From: Glaciecola sp. HTCC2999
Lineage (GTDB): Bacteria; Pseudomonadota; Gammaproteobacteria; Enterobacterales; Alteromonadaceae
DNA: 64,000 bases
NCBI RefSeq assembly: GCF_000155775.1
Contig: NZ_DS989810.1
Coordinates: 16,370-80,369 of the forward strand
Direction of reading: 5' to 3'
Positions 17,058 to 24,496 of the stretch are shown piece after piece; position 1 is the first letter of the stretch; every line of letters begins with the position of its first letter. The translations under genes and the position numbers were made by a program. Below the pieces are notes generated by a model. It saw only the letters and a program-made list of their open reading frames with translations. It had not been told where the DNA came from and made no database searches.

Positions 17058-17290
17058 GAGTACAGTTATGGTTTGTATTTTATTGAGAGTAGGGGGCTTG
17101 GTGGGCTAACCACTGCTCATCTATCAGTATAGGTAAATAACTTTTTTGATAACTCTAATACTGAAATAGCCCCACAAGCCCCCTAAATATGTTCAAAAAA
17201 CTCTGTAGTGCTTGATATGACTGACTTTATAATAGTGGGGCTTGTAGATAAAGCCCAACAATAGCCCCACTATTCTGTGGGGCTTACCCT
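17058..17290. other. Palindrome-rich non-coding segment next to the replication gene
   Basis: The octamer AGCCCCAC or its complement GTGGGGCT recurs four times: near 17172, at 17235-17242, 17263-17270 and 17277-17284. The last two form a perfect hairpin with a 6-nt loop. The segment is immediately downstream of the primase-helicase gene. It could be a terminator cluster for that gene or an origin-like region of the element. Confidence 0.5.
17263..17284. terminator. Perfect 8-bp hairpin downstream of the primase gene
   Basis: AGCCCCAC, loop TATTCT, GTGGGGCT. It lies 7 bp beyond the stop of the leftward primase-helicase gene. There is no clean T run in that direction, so termination is plausible but not certain. 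Confidence 0.4.
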
Positions 17291-20074
17291 TCACAATCGA
17301 TATTCCTTAACTTTAATTGGCAGTTTATCAATGTGAACATTGCTTTTGTGGTTATGTTTATCAAGTGTTAGCTGACTATTGTCAGTACATTCAACCCAAT
17401 ACGTATAAGAGCCACTCACCCGTTTCCCTCTTAGAACTAGCCCATCAATATTTCGGTCTAAAAACTGCCTGAGTAAGTTGCCAACATGTTGACTGGATTG
17501 CAGCCTATCCCTAGCTATGAAAGCAAAAATCGCGTCAGCAAGCTGTAAATCATCATGCAAATCATATAATAACTTAGTAGCCTTGAAGCTATTATTAGTT
17601 CCAAAGTGGTGAGATAGTGATTTTAGTAACGCTAATAACGCATCGTTATCACTATTTTCTTGTTGTTGCCTTATCGTCACATTTAGGATGTCAACTAACC
17701 CTGTTTTAGGGTGCTGCTGTCCAATAAAGGCCAGTGGCTGCCTTATCAGGTCATCCCACTCAGTGAATGATGTCATTCTTCCAGAGTTTGATGGTTTACC
17801 ACAATGCTTCCAGTGATTAATAAGAGTTATCACACTACTTATAATCTCATATCGAGTCTCTAAAGCTAGCTCTCGTGGGTCAAAGTCAAATTGACGTTGC
17901 ATGAGATTATTACTATTAGAAATCAACCTAGCTTTTATAACGCGACGATTCATATCACCTACAAATTGCATGTTATTACCCGTGAGCAAAAATAGTGTTT
18001 TATTCATGGTTTTGACCGTTTTGCTTTTGCCAAGTATCCTATCTTCGTAATACTCACTTGTTAAAGCTGCTGCAAACGAGGGTGAATCAAAAGGCTCAAC
18101 AATATTATCAAAGTTGCATACTTTCTCGCCTTTTAAGAACAATGACATTAACCGTTTTCTAAATTCTTCATCATTATCACGTCTACCAGGGGCTATAGCT
18201 GAAGCACTTTTACCAGTTCCAATAATAGCAATGGTTTCTGCAAGCATCGTTTTGCCTGTCCCTTGCATCGGAGCGTCAATGCCAAAAGCAGGGCAGGTCG
18301 GTAAAACTTGGCGAAGAACAGCAGAAAATATAGCTGCCACTATAACTGTTTTGTCATCATTCTCTGCTAGTTCAAATGCACTAAATGGTGCATATAACCT
18401 ATTAAAGTGGAACATAACTTCTTGCTCAGAAAGTTTATGAGCACTTATGGCAAAGTCATTGGAGTCAAACTCAGCTAAGAGTTTCATTTGACGATTGTAG
18501 CCAGGCTCAAGAAGCAACCTTAGTCGTCGGTCTACCACAGGATGATCAACAAACCCTGTAATTGGGTTAATGTTCTTACTTGCTCCGATGCTAGATACTC
18601 CATCAATAAGCTCATTAGTTGGATTGCAAGGCTTCCTTAAAGAGTAATAGTGAATAAACCCGCTTAGCAAATGCTTCATATGAGGTTGATCTAGGTATAT
18701 GAGAGACCCATCTATTGGCGTAACAAGCACACCTCCAAAACTAAATACATCTTTACGGCTTTTTAATATTTGCAAGGTGTCATTTACTGCATTATGTATA
18801 TTACCTTCGATTTTGATGCTATGTATATATTCTAAAAGTCGATACGTCTTTTGTCCCCTTGCAAAACTAAACAAACAAGGCTGGTCTTGTTTCAGGAATA
18901 ATTTGCCTACGAGTCTTCGATTGTCATAATCTGGCTCGATTGGATCTAAACAAAGTAATCCATGATAAAGTGTTTTATCTGATAAGATATCATGCACAGT
19001 GCGTTCTATCATTTCCTGACCATTCCACAAATGTATTATCCAGTATGAGGGTAATTCACCCGTATTCAATGTTTCAATGATATCTTCGGTATATTCCTCA
19101 GTCTGAATAGACTTATCGTTCACTTTCAGCTTTTTAATCATGTCCTGTGCATATTGTGAACGGTGTTCCAAAACTATCGGTTCAGCTACGGCTCTCTTAC
19201 CTAACTTCATCTCATTGAGTTTTTGTATTTCGCTGGAATTAAGGTCCACCAAATAAAGTTTTGTATCTAAGCAACTTTCAGAGCCTTTCATAACTAAAGG
19301 TTTACCTCTATCTTGAATGAGAGGAGGTATACATGATGCACCTGCTGCAAAATCCATTCTAGATGGTTGATAAACACACATATCAAAGGGGACTCGTTCG
19401 AGTATTGAGCCAGAGGCAGACACTTTAATACTGCCAAACCCTGCAAGCCATAATCGTTCTTCAATCAACTTAGCAGCCCTTGGTATATCCGAAGCGTCTT
19501 TCACCATGAGATATATGCGCTGCCCTGTAACAGCAGATAAATGCTCACCTGTTTTTTCGTTAACAATATTAGAAGACGATGATATCCACCATATATGGTC
19601 TACTTTTTTAATTTGAGGGCAGACTGTATAAAGCAACTTAAGAACGACGTCTTTCTCAAGAGCTTCATCGTCTGGATCATAATCAAACATCATAATACCT
19701 GCAGAGACAGGCCATTCGAAATGTTGCTTTGAACGGGTAATCAGATTAGGTTCGTTACTTCCTTTATCAAATTCGTTCTTAGTCACAATTTTCGCATCGG
19801 TTATACCATTTGTAGGTACACCGTATGTTAAAGCTTGATTGCTGTTAAGTTTAGAGATGATATCTGCAAACTCAAAAATGCTTGTTACTGATTTAACGGT
19901 TGCAGTCCCAGTGCATAGATTAGCTGAAGGGATTTTTATCATTGAGCCAGTATTATCCAAACGTATCTCTTTTGATAACACCTTAGGGTACTGGGATGTC
20001 AATATGGTAAATTGAGCCGCAGTACTAGTTAAAGGTGGAAGTGTTACTGTTAAATGTTGCATGGAAGCCTCCAT
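17291..20074 (-). CDS. Primase-helicase of an integrative element (AEP-like primase plus P-loop ATPase)
   Basis: A 927-aa protein. The N-terminal half has signs of an archaeo-eukaryotic primase: FDYDPDD (about 130-136) as the acidic metal site, GQRIYLMV (about 184-191), then RVPFDMCVYQPSRMDF. The C-terminal half is a helicase-type ATPase with Walker A (PMQGTGKT, near residue 600) and an acidic Walker B-like FDNI. This combination is typical of replication proteins of phage satellites and integrative elements. The ATG at 20074 has GGAGG seven bases upstream. It is the last gene of the AlpA operon, 14 bp after the preceding gene. Confidence 0.75.
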   Translation of the reverse strand: MEASMQHLTVTLPPLTSTAAQFTILTSQYPKVLSKEIRLDNTGSMIKIPSANLCTGTATVKSVTSIFEFADIISKLNSNQALTYGVPTNGITDAKIVTKNEFDKGSNEPNLITRSKQHFEWPVSAGIMMFDYDPDDEALEKDVVLKLLYTVCPQIKKVDHIWWISSSSNIVNEKTGEHLSAVTGQRIYLMVKDASDIPRAAKLIEERLWLAGFGSIKVSASGSILERVPFDMCVYQPSRMDFAAGASCIPPLIQDRGKPLVMKGSESCLDTKLYLVDLNSSEIQKLNEMKLGKRAVAEPIVLEHRSQYAQDMIKKLKVNDKSIQTEEYTEDIIETLNTGELPSYWIIHLWNGQEMIERTVHDILSDKTLYHGLLCLDPIEPDYDNRRLVGKLFLKQDQPCLFSFARGQKTYRLLEYIHSIKIEGNIHNAVNDTLQILKSRKDVFSFGGVLVTPIDGSLIYLDQPHMKHLLSGFIHYYSLRKPCNPTNELIDGVSSIGASKNINPITGFVDHPVVDRRLRLLLEPGYNRQMKLLAEFDSNDFAISAHKLSEQEVMFHFNRLYAPFSAFELAENDDKTVIVAAIFSAVLRQVLPTCPAFGIDAPMQGTGKTMLAETIAIIGTGKSASAIAPGRRDNDEEFRKRLMSLFLKGEKVCNFDNIVEPFDSPSFAAALTSEYYEDRILGKSKTVKTMNKTLFLLTGNNMQFVGDMNRRVIKARLISNSNNLMQRQFDFDPRELALETRYEIISSVITLINHWKHCGKPSNSGRMTSFTEWDDLIRQPLAFIGQQHPKTGLVDILNVTIRQQQENSDNDALLALLKSLSHHFGTNNSFKATKLLYDLHDDLQLADAIFAFIARDRLQSSQHVGNLLRQFLDRNIDGLVLRGKRVSGSYTYWVECTDNSQLTLDKHNHKSNVHIDKLPIKVKEYRL

Positions 20075-20088
20075 AATAAATCCTCCAG

Positions 20089-20343
20089 TTATAATTTATA
20101 ACGATAATGAGCGTAGATAATATGGTTATCGATGATTTTAGTTGGTTGATGAACAGTCAATATAGGTACACCCCAACCTCTTAGTATAAATACCAGTCCT
20201 GCAGGATCTTTAAATCCTTTTATTTCTAGCTCACAAACTGATGCGCTATCAACGTCTAAAAGGTATAGACACAGCGATCTAGCCTGTTCTTCTTGAGTGT
20301 AGGTAGTGATTTTTCCAAACATGGGTTTAGTTTTAGTACTCAT
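20089..20343 (-). CDS. Small protein, possible winged-helix DNA-binding domain
   Basis: An 84-aa protein (MSTKTKPMFGKITTY). The pattern FKDPAGLVFILRGWGVPILTVHQPTKI resembles the recognition helix and wing of short winged-helix proteins common in phage-like modules, which would fit control or initiation of replication. The ATG at 20343 overlaps the stop of the 54-aa gene by one base (TAATG), which favours it over the TTG six bases upstream. It is encoded between that gene and the primase. Confidence 0.5.
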   Translation of the reverse strand: MSTKTKPMFGKITTYTQEEQARSLCLYLLDVDSASVCELEIKGFKDPAGLVFILRGWGVPILTVHQPTKIIDNHIIYAHYRYKL

Positions 20344-20507
20344 TAACAATATCCTTTAGTAGATAAAAATATATTTGGGATATCGAGAATTTGGTCTATA
20401 ATCAAATTGCTAAAGATGATGAGTCCGTTCTCGATAGTTGGGGCGGGCTTGTTTTTTAGTGTATTTGCACATAAATCCCATAGCCCATTTAGTGAATCGC
20501 TTAACAT
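20343..20507 (-). CDS. Small 54-aa protein in the AlpA-primase operon
   Basis: A short frame, MLSDSLNGLWDLCANTL and onward to FLSTKGYC. It starts at 20507 inside the last codons of alpA (7-bp overlap, different frame), and its stop overlaps the next ATG by one base. The tight overlaps at both ends are the evidence that it is a real gene rather than a spacer. No family is recognised; it could be a small regulator or accessory protein of the element. Confidence 0.55.
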   Translation of the reverse strand: MLSDSLNGLWDLCANTLKNKPAPTIENGLIIFSNLIIDQILDIPNIFLSTKGYC

Positions 20508-20716
20508 GCAAGCTCCTTAGTTGCGTTGATACAGCCATCAATCCATTGTTCAATATCAGATTCTAGCCATCCAACGGCTGTACCGCCTTTAACTAATCTA
20601 ATACTTTGGGGAAACTGCCCATTGTGAACTAATGCGTATATATACGACTTAGATAAGCCTGTTTTTTTTGCCACATCATTGATGCGAAGAATGCGTCGTG
20701 TTTTGGTTGAACACAT
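20501..20716 (-). CDS. alpA: AlpA-family regulator
   Basis: A 71-aa protein with a MerR-like helix-turn-helix: RILRINDVAKKTGLSKSYIYALVHNGQFPQSIRL, followed by the family ending VGWLESDIEQWI. AlpA proteins are encoded in P4-like and other integrative elements and act as transcription activators of integrase genes or as excision factors. It heads a tightly packed leftward operon leading to the primase-helicase. Confidence 0.88.
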   Translation of the reverse strand: MCSTKTRRILRINDVAKKTGLSKSYIYALVHNGQFPQSIRLVKGGTAVGWLESDIEQWIDGCINATKELAC

Positions 20717-20810
20717 AGTAAATAATCCTCATTCTAGTTAATAAACCCACGGCTTTTGCTGCGGGACCAGGGAAACTATGCAGGCGGATTATAGGAATGT
20801 CACTTATGTG

Positions 20811-20896
20811 GATGTGTGGATTTTAGTGTAAATCTCTGTAGTGTAGACTGGGTATGGTGTACGAGGGACATGTGTGAAAGTGAAATCCACACATGT
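20811..20896. promoter_or_regulatory. Inverted repeats upstream of alpA
   Basis: ACATGTGTG (20868-20876) and its exact complement CACACATGT (20888-20896) form a 9-bp inverted repeat with an 11-bp spacer. A further GATGTGTGGATTT at 20811-20823 matches the same sequence. The cluster lies about 100-180 bp upstream of alpA and just after the end of the preceding gene. It could be an operator for the AlpA promoter or part of a replication origin. Confidence 0.45.
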
Positions 20897-20900
20897 TGAA

Positions 20901-21626
20901 TTATTTTCTGTTTCTTGCCGCCGTTGAAATCTTAAATTCGATTCTTTTATCACGAAAAAAATCTTCGCAACCGGCACGAAATGAACCTTTATCAATCTCA
21001 GCAATTACATCGTAAAAATCTTTTCGTGTCATTGGTGGTTGGTAGGAATCGTAAACAGTTTTATGTTTATCATCGGGTAAGTTTTTCTTTTTTGCGACCT
21101 TTTTACAAAATGTTTCAAATAGCCTAAACCTTTTATCTTGGATAGGTTCTTTTTTTCGTTTAGATTTAACTTTGGTGATTTGCTTATTTCTATCTTCTGA
21201 CGGATTGTCTCGCAGGAGGTCATTTCTGTAATATTCTGTAATTTCGTCCCTAGTGGCATACATTTGTTCATTGGTTATGAGTATATTATTAGCTGATACA
21301 TCGATGATAATATTTTTAGTGTCATCTATAACAGTTAGGACTTTGTAAATGTTATTACGTGTGTGAGTGGTTGTTTTACTAAAAAGAACATTTTTTTCTG
21401 TATGTAATTCTAGTGAAGCTATCAGGCGTCCCTGAACAATTTCTTCATCAACACCCATAATTCTTATTGGCATATTATCGTTATTTACACGCTCAACTAG
21501 TTTTATTTCATATGAATTTAAGGCTCCTAAACCTAAGTAGTCGAACACTTCACTTAGACTCAGTGTTAACTCAAGAACGCTATTTCTGGATTTTAGTTCC
21601 AAATAATCATACGGTTCCACTGACAA
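20901..21626 (-). CDS. Unknown protein encoded next to the integrase
   Basis: A 241-aa protein without a recognised domain. The N-terminal two thirds look globular (beta-rich, LELKSRNSVLELTLSLSEVF); the middle is highly charged (KVKSKRKKEPIQDKRFR), followed by a helical, basic C-terminus ending RIEFKISTAARNRK. The start overlaps the end of the integrase gene by 20 bp, so it is translated from the same message. Basic character and position suggest a nucleic-acid-linked job in the element, but this is only inference. Confidence 0.6.
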   Translation of the reverse strand: MSVEPYDYLELKSRNSVLELTLSLSEVFDYLGLGALNSYEIKLVERVNNDNMPIRIMGVDEEIVQGRLIASLELHTEKNVLFSKTTTHTRNNIYKVLTVIDDTKNIIIDVSANNILITNEQMYATRDEITEYYRNDLLRDNPSEDRNKQITKVKSKRKKEPIQDKRFRLFETFCKKVAKKKNLPDDKHKTVYDSYQPPMTRKDFYDVIAEIDKGSFRAGCEDFFRDKRIEFKISTAARNRK

Positions 21627-22863
21627 TTTCCTTCTTAATAGGCACTATATTAGTGCCTGCCTTTATACCATCTAGATAATCAGCCCAATCTTGCATCATT
21701 GCAATTCTTTTGTTCATCCACTTGGCTTTATTGTAGGTAGCCCTTATACGGTCTTTGTTCGTATGTGCTAGTTGTAATTCAATTATATCAGCTTCGTATC
21801 CTAACTCATTGAGCATGGTGCTAGCTGTATGCCTAAAGCCATGTGAGGTCATATAACCAGTGCCATAAGGTTTATTGGTAGTAGGGTTGATTATTCGTTT
21901 CAATGCATTCGTTGTTGTATTTTCACTAAGCGGGGTATCTTTGCCTTGAGCAGTAACGAAAACATAAGTTTTATGACCAGTGACTTGCTGCATTTGTTTT
22001 AATATCGTAACAGCCTGAGTTGCTAATGGTACATCAAGGGGTTTGTTATTTTTAAGTTCTGTTGCAGGCAGTTTAATAATGTTTTCGTCAAAATTAATGT
22101 ATTCCCATTTTAAAAAACGAATGTTGTACGGGCGAAGAAATACCAGAGGCATTAATTTTAATGCCTGTGTTACAGCAAAGTCTTGTCGAGCAGAAGGAGC
22201 ATCAATTTGGTTAAGCAGTATTTTCAACTCTTCGGTGGAGGTTATATGTCCAAAGTTATTGTCAATGCGTTTATCCGGTTTAGGTAATAACTCGGCTAAC
22301 CCTTGTGCAGGATTGGTTTCTATTATACCGAGGATCAATACTTCATTAAACACACGTCTTGCGACATTTGCTAATCTAATTGCTGTTTCTTTGGCACCAC
22401 GATCGCTTATGCTAAGCATTATTTTTAGTAAGTCCGCAGTGGTGTACTCATTAATGTTTTTCTTATCTAAAAAAGGGATAAGGTTTTTATCTATACGTTG
22501 TTTGAGATCCTTAAACGTTGATTCGGCAAGTACTTGTTTGTTCAGCCACTGATTCATGTAATAGCTAAAGCGTTTAGTTTGGAGTTCATCATTCACTTTA
22601 CGCTGAGTCTTTATTTGTTTGGGGTTTATACCTTGTGCAACCAATTCACGGGCTTGTAAGTGTTCTTGTCTAGCTTGTTTCAAACTGATATCAGGATATT
22701 TACCAATGGTGTAGCTGCCACGCGTACTGTTAATTCTGAAGTCGTATTTCCAGCTTTTATAGCCTGATGGTTTGATAAGTAAAAATAGACCACCGCTATC
22801 AGACATTTTATAAGCTTTAGTTTTAGGTTTAGCATTTTTAATAGCGGTATCGGTAAGTGCCAT
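21607..22863 (-). CDS. int: P4-type tyrosine integrase
   Basis: A protein of about 418 aa. It has the N-terminal DUF4102 arm-binding domain (MALTDTAIKNAKPKTKAYKMSD, SGGLFLLIKPSG), a central core-binding domain and the C-terminal catalytic domain with Arg (FLRPYNIRFLKW), His-x-x-Arg (HGFRH), a second His (QLAH) and the nucleophile Tyr (RATYNKAKW). The start is the ATG at 22863: a longer frame to 22920 merely translates the arm-site repeats as MTVFMTVF. The 5' end faces attR about 170 bp away. It should catalyse integration at tRNA-Ser. Confidence 0.92.
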   Translation of the reverse strand: MALTDTAIKNAKPKTKAYKMSDSGGLFLLIKPSGYKSWKYDFRINSTRGSYTIGKYPDISLKQARQEHLQARELVAQGINPKQIKTQRKVNDELQTKRFSYYMNQWLNKQVLAESTFKDLKQRIDKNLIPFLDKKNINEYTTADLLKIMLSISDRGAKETAIRLANVARRVFNEVLILGIIETNPAQGLAELLPKPDKRIDNNFGHITSTEELKILLNQIDAPSARQDFAVTQALKLMPLVFLRPYNIRFLKWEYINFDENIIKLPATELKNNKPLDVPLATQAVTILKQMQQVTGHKTYVFVTAQGKDTPLSENTTTNALKRIINPTTNKPYGTGYMTSHGFRHTASTMLNELGYEADIIELQLAHTNKDRIRATYNKAKWMNKRIAMMQDWADYLDGIKAGTNIVPIKKEIVSGTV

Positions 22864-22896
22864 GTATACACCAATTATAGAAGTTGAGAAACCGTA

Positions 22897-22920
22897 AAAG
22901 ACCGTCATAAAGACCGTCAA
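22897..22920 (+). repeat. Right arm-type integrase sites: two tandem 12-bp repeats
   Basis: AAAGACCGTCAT followed by AAAGACCGTCAA, matching the pair at 597-620. They lie 33 bp upstream of the integrase start and 115 bp from attR, so integrase bound here could also repress its own promoter. Confidence 0.6.
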
Positions 22921-23035
22921 ATTTAGTGGTTAGTATAATACGCATTAGAGTGATATGGAAATATAATACTGTATTTCAGTAGTTTGCGATTGATTTTTGT
23001 ATTGAATAATAGGTATTAGACTTATGTATGGCGTT

Positions 23036-23049
23036 CTCACTCTCCGCCA
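23036..23049 (+). repeat. attR core: 14-bp copy of the tRNA-Ser 3' end
   Basis: CTCACTCTCCGCCA, identical to 529-542 and in the same orientation. No complete tRNA precedes it. It is followed at once by a strong terminator that suits the original tRNA-Ser gene. Confidence 0.8.
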
Positions 23050-23057
23050 AATTCATG

Positions 23058-23087
23058 AAAAAGCCCGCTTTTACAGTGGGCTTTTTT
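23058..23087 (+). terminator. Rho-independent terminator, probably the original tRNA-Ser terminator
   Basis: AAAAAGCCCGCT pairs with AGTGGGCTTTTTT around a 5-nt loop, 8 bp after attR. Before integration it would have stood directly behind tRNA-Ser. Confidence 0.8.
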
Positions 23088-23240
23088 GTTTCTAGATACT
23101 GTGTTTACTGGCTTGTAGAGATTTTCGTTTTACGTCTCTAAAAACCGGTTCTTGTAAATTTTACTGTTTCGTATGAGTAGAATTTGAGTAGATAATCTGT
23201 CACTTACAGAGATAAACACATGCTAACATTTAGACCGGTG

Positions 23241-23696
23241 CTAATATCCTCTTTCATCCTTGGGTGAATCCAGCACTAAATATGTGGTAATTGAGTTAAC
23301 TTGCGGCAATGAACCAAGTACGCCCGCATGAAATTTTTTATAATCACTTGTATTTTTGACTTCAACGCGCAATAAATACTCAAATGCACCTGCTAAATTA
23401 TGGCATTCAGTCACTTCTGAAACGTTTAAAATTGCTCTCTCAAATTCTTTGTGGGACTCTATGCCATGATTTGATAAACCTACAGTGACATAAGCTAAGA
23501 AGCTTCGTTCTAGTGCTTCTCGGTTGAGAATCGCTCGATAACCTTTGATTATTTTAGAATTCTCTAACTCTTTAACTCTTCTCAGGCAAGCTGATGGCGA
23601 AAGACCTACTTTTTCTGCTAACTTAGTGTTACTTATCCGCCCTTCGTTAGATAGTGAGTGCAATATTATGTTGTCAAACTTGTCTAGTGTAATCAT
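23241..23696 (-). CDS. Lrp/AsnC-family transcription regulator
   Basis: A 151-aa protein with the N-terminal helix-turn-helix (LDKFDNIILHSLSNEGRI, LAEKVGLSPSACLRRVKEL) and the C-terminal RAM domain (GAFEYLLRVEV...VLGSLPQVNSITTYLVLD) that binds amino acids or other effectors. It is divergent from a LysE-type exporter, an arrangement typical of a local activator of the exporter that responds to an amino acid. Confidence 0.9.
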   Translation of the reverse strand: MITLDKFDNIILHSLSNEGRISNTKLAEKVGLSPSACLRRVKELENSKIIKGYRAILNREALERSFLAYVTVGLSNHGIESHKEFERAILNVSEVTECHNLAGAFEYLLRVEVKNTSDYKKFHAGVLGSLPQVNSITTYLVLDSPKDERGY

Positions 23697-23865
23697 AAGT
23701 TGTTATATATTTAGTTAATTATGCAATATAAGCAACAAAATTGCTCAAATAAAAGAATATAATACCATTCATAATTTTTTAGTGCATGCCCTTAATCGAA
23801 ACATCGCTAATAAAATAGATTGAGTAAGGGCTACATATATCGATAGATTTAACAGGAAGTGCTAT

Positions 23866-24411
23866 ATGATAAGTTTCTTTATATTTGCTTTTATAACATC
23901 CATTACGCCAGGTCCTAATAATTCGATGCTTATGGCTTCTGGTATTCGATTTGGTGTTAAACGATCATTACCGCATCTTTTAGGTATTAATATTGGATTT
24001 GGTGTGATGTATTTGGGTGTTGGATCAATTATTCCTCTTATTTCAGAAGAATTTTTAGTCTTTCTTGAATATTTTGCAATGGCTCTTTTATGTTACATCG
24101 CTTTTAAGATAGCCACAGCACCAACACAAATATTGGATGGCAATGCAGGAGGGCAGCCATGGGGCTTCTTTAGAGCTGCTATATTTCAGTGGGTCAACCC
24201 GAAGGCTTTAATGATGGCATTTGCAGGAGCAACATCATATGGATTAGATACTGTAACAGCTGCTGTAATTTTTACATGTACCAATGTAATTTGTGGAGTT
24301 TGGATATTTGCAGGTGCTTGGATGCGTCAATTTTTATCTTCAAACCCTATAAGAACAAGAATGATTTATGTTGTTTTGGCATTTACAATGATTATTACGA
24401 TGATTTATTAG
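23866..24411 (+). CDS. LysE-family amino-acid exporter
   Basis: A 181-aa membrane protein with about five to six hydrophobic segments and the LysE/RhtB start motif ITPGPNNSMLMASGIRFG, including the PGPN turn. The segment QWVNPKALMMAFAG is also characteristic. It probably exports an amino acid or a similar small metabolite, under control of the divergent Lrp-type regulator. The substrate cannot be read from the sequence. Confidence 0.88.
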   Translation: MISFFIFAFITSITPGPNNSMLMASGIRFGVKRSLPHLLGINIGFGVMYLGVGSIIPLISEEFLVFLEYFAMALLCYIAFKIATAPTQILDGNAGGQPWGFFRAAIFQWVNPKALMMAFAGATSYGLDTVTAAVIFTCTNVICGVWIFAGAWMRQFLSSNPIRTRMIYVVLAFTMIITMIY

Positions 24412-24458
24412 GCTAATGGGGTAGGTCTACATTGTCAGTTATTCTACTTCTCATATAG

Positions 24459-24488
24459 AAAAAGCCCGCTTTTAGAGCGGGCTTTTTT
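24459..24488. terminator. Bidirectional terminator between the LysE and FadL genes
   Basis: A 10-bp perfect stem (AAAGCCCGCT with AGCGGGCTTT), a 5-nt loop, A run before and T run after. It serves both convergent genes. Confidence 0.88.
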
Positions 24489-24496
24489 GTTAGTAC

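Larger units (their letters stand above)
543..23049. mobile_element. Integrative element in tRNA-Ser carrying copper/silver efflux genes
   Basis: The element is bounded by 14-bp direct repeats (529-542 and 23036-23049), with 12-bp tandem repeats just inside each end. It has its own integrase, AlpA and primase-helicase at the right end, and cargo of metal efflux and redox genes. Internal relics (an IS3 copy, a second integrase tail, a nagA fragment) show that it is composite. I see no conjugation genes, so it is either mobilised by other elements or satellite-like. Confidence 0.8.

Noticed and set aside
22864-22920. Longer integrase start giving an N-terminus MTVFMTVF
   Set aside because: These residues are just the translation of the 12-bp arm-site repeats; the family start MALTDTAIKN is at 22863.
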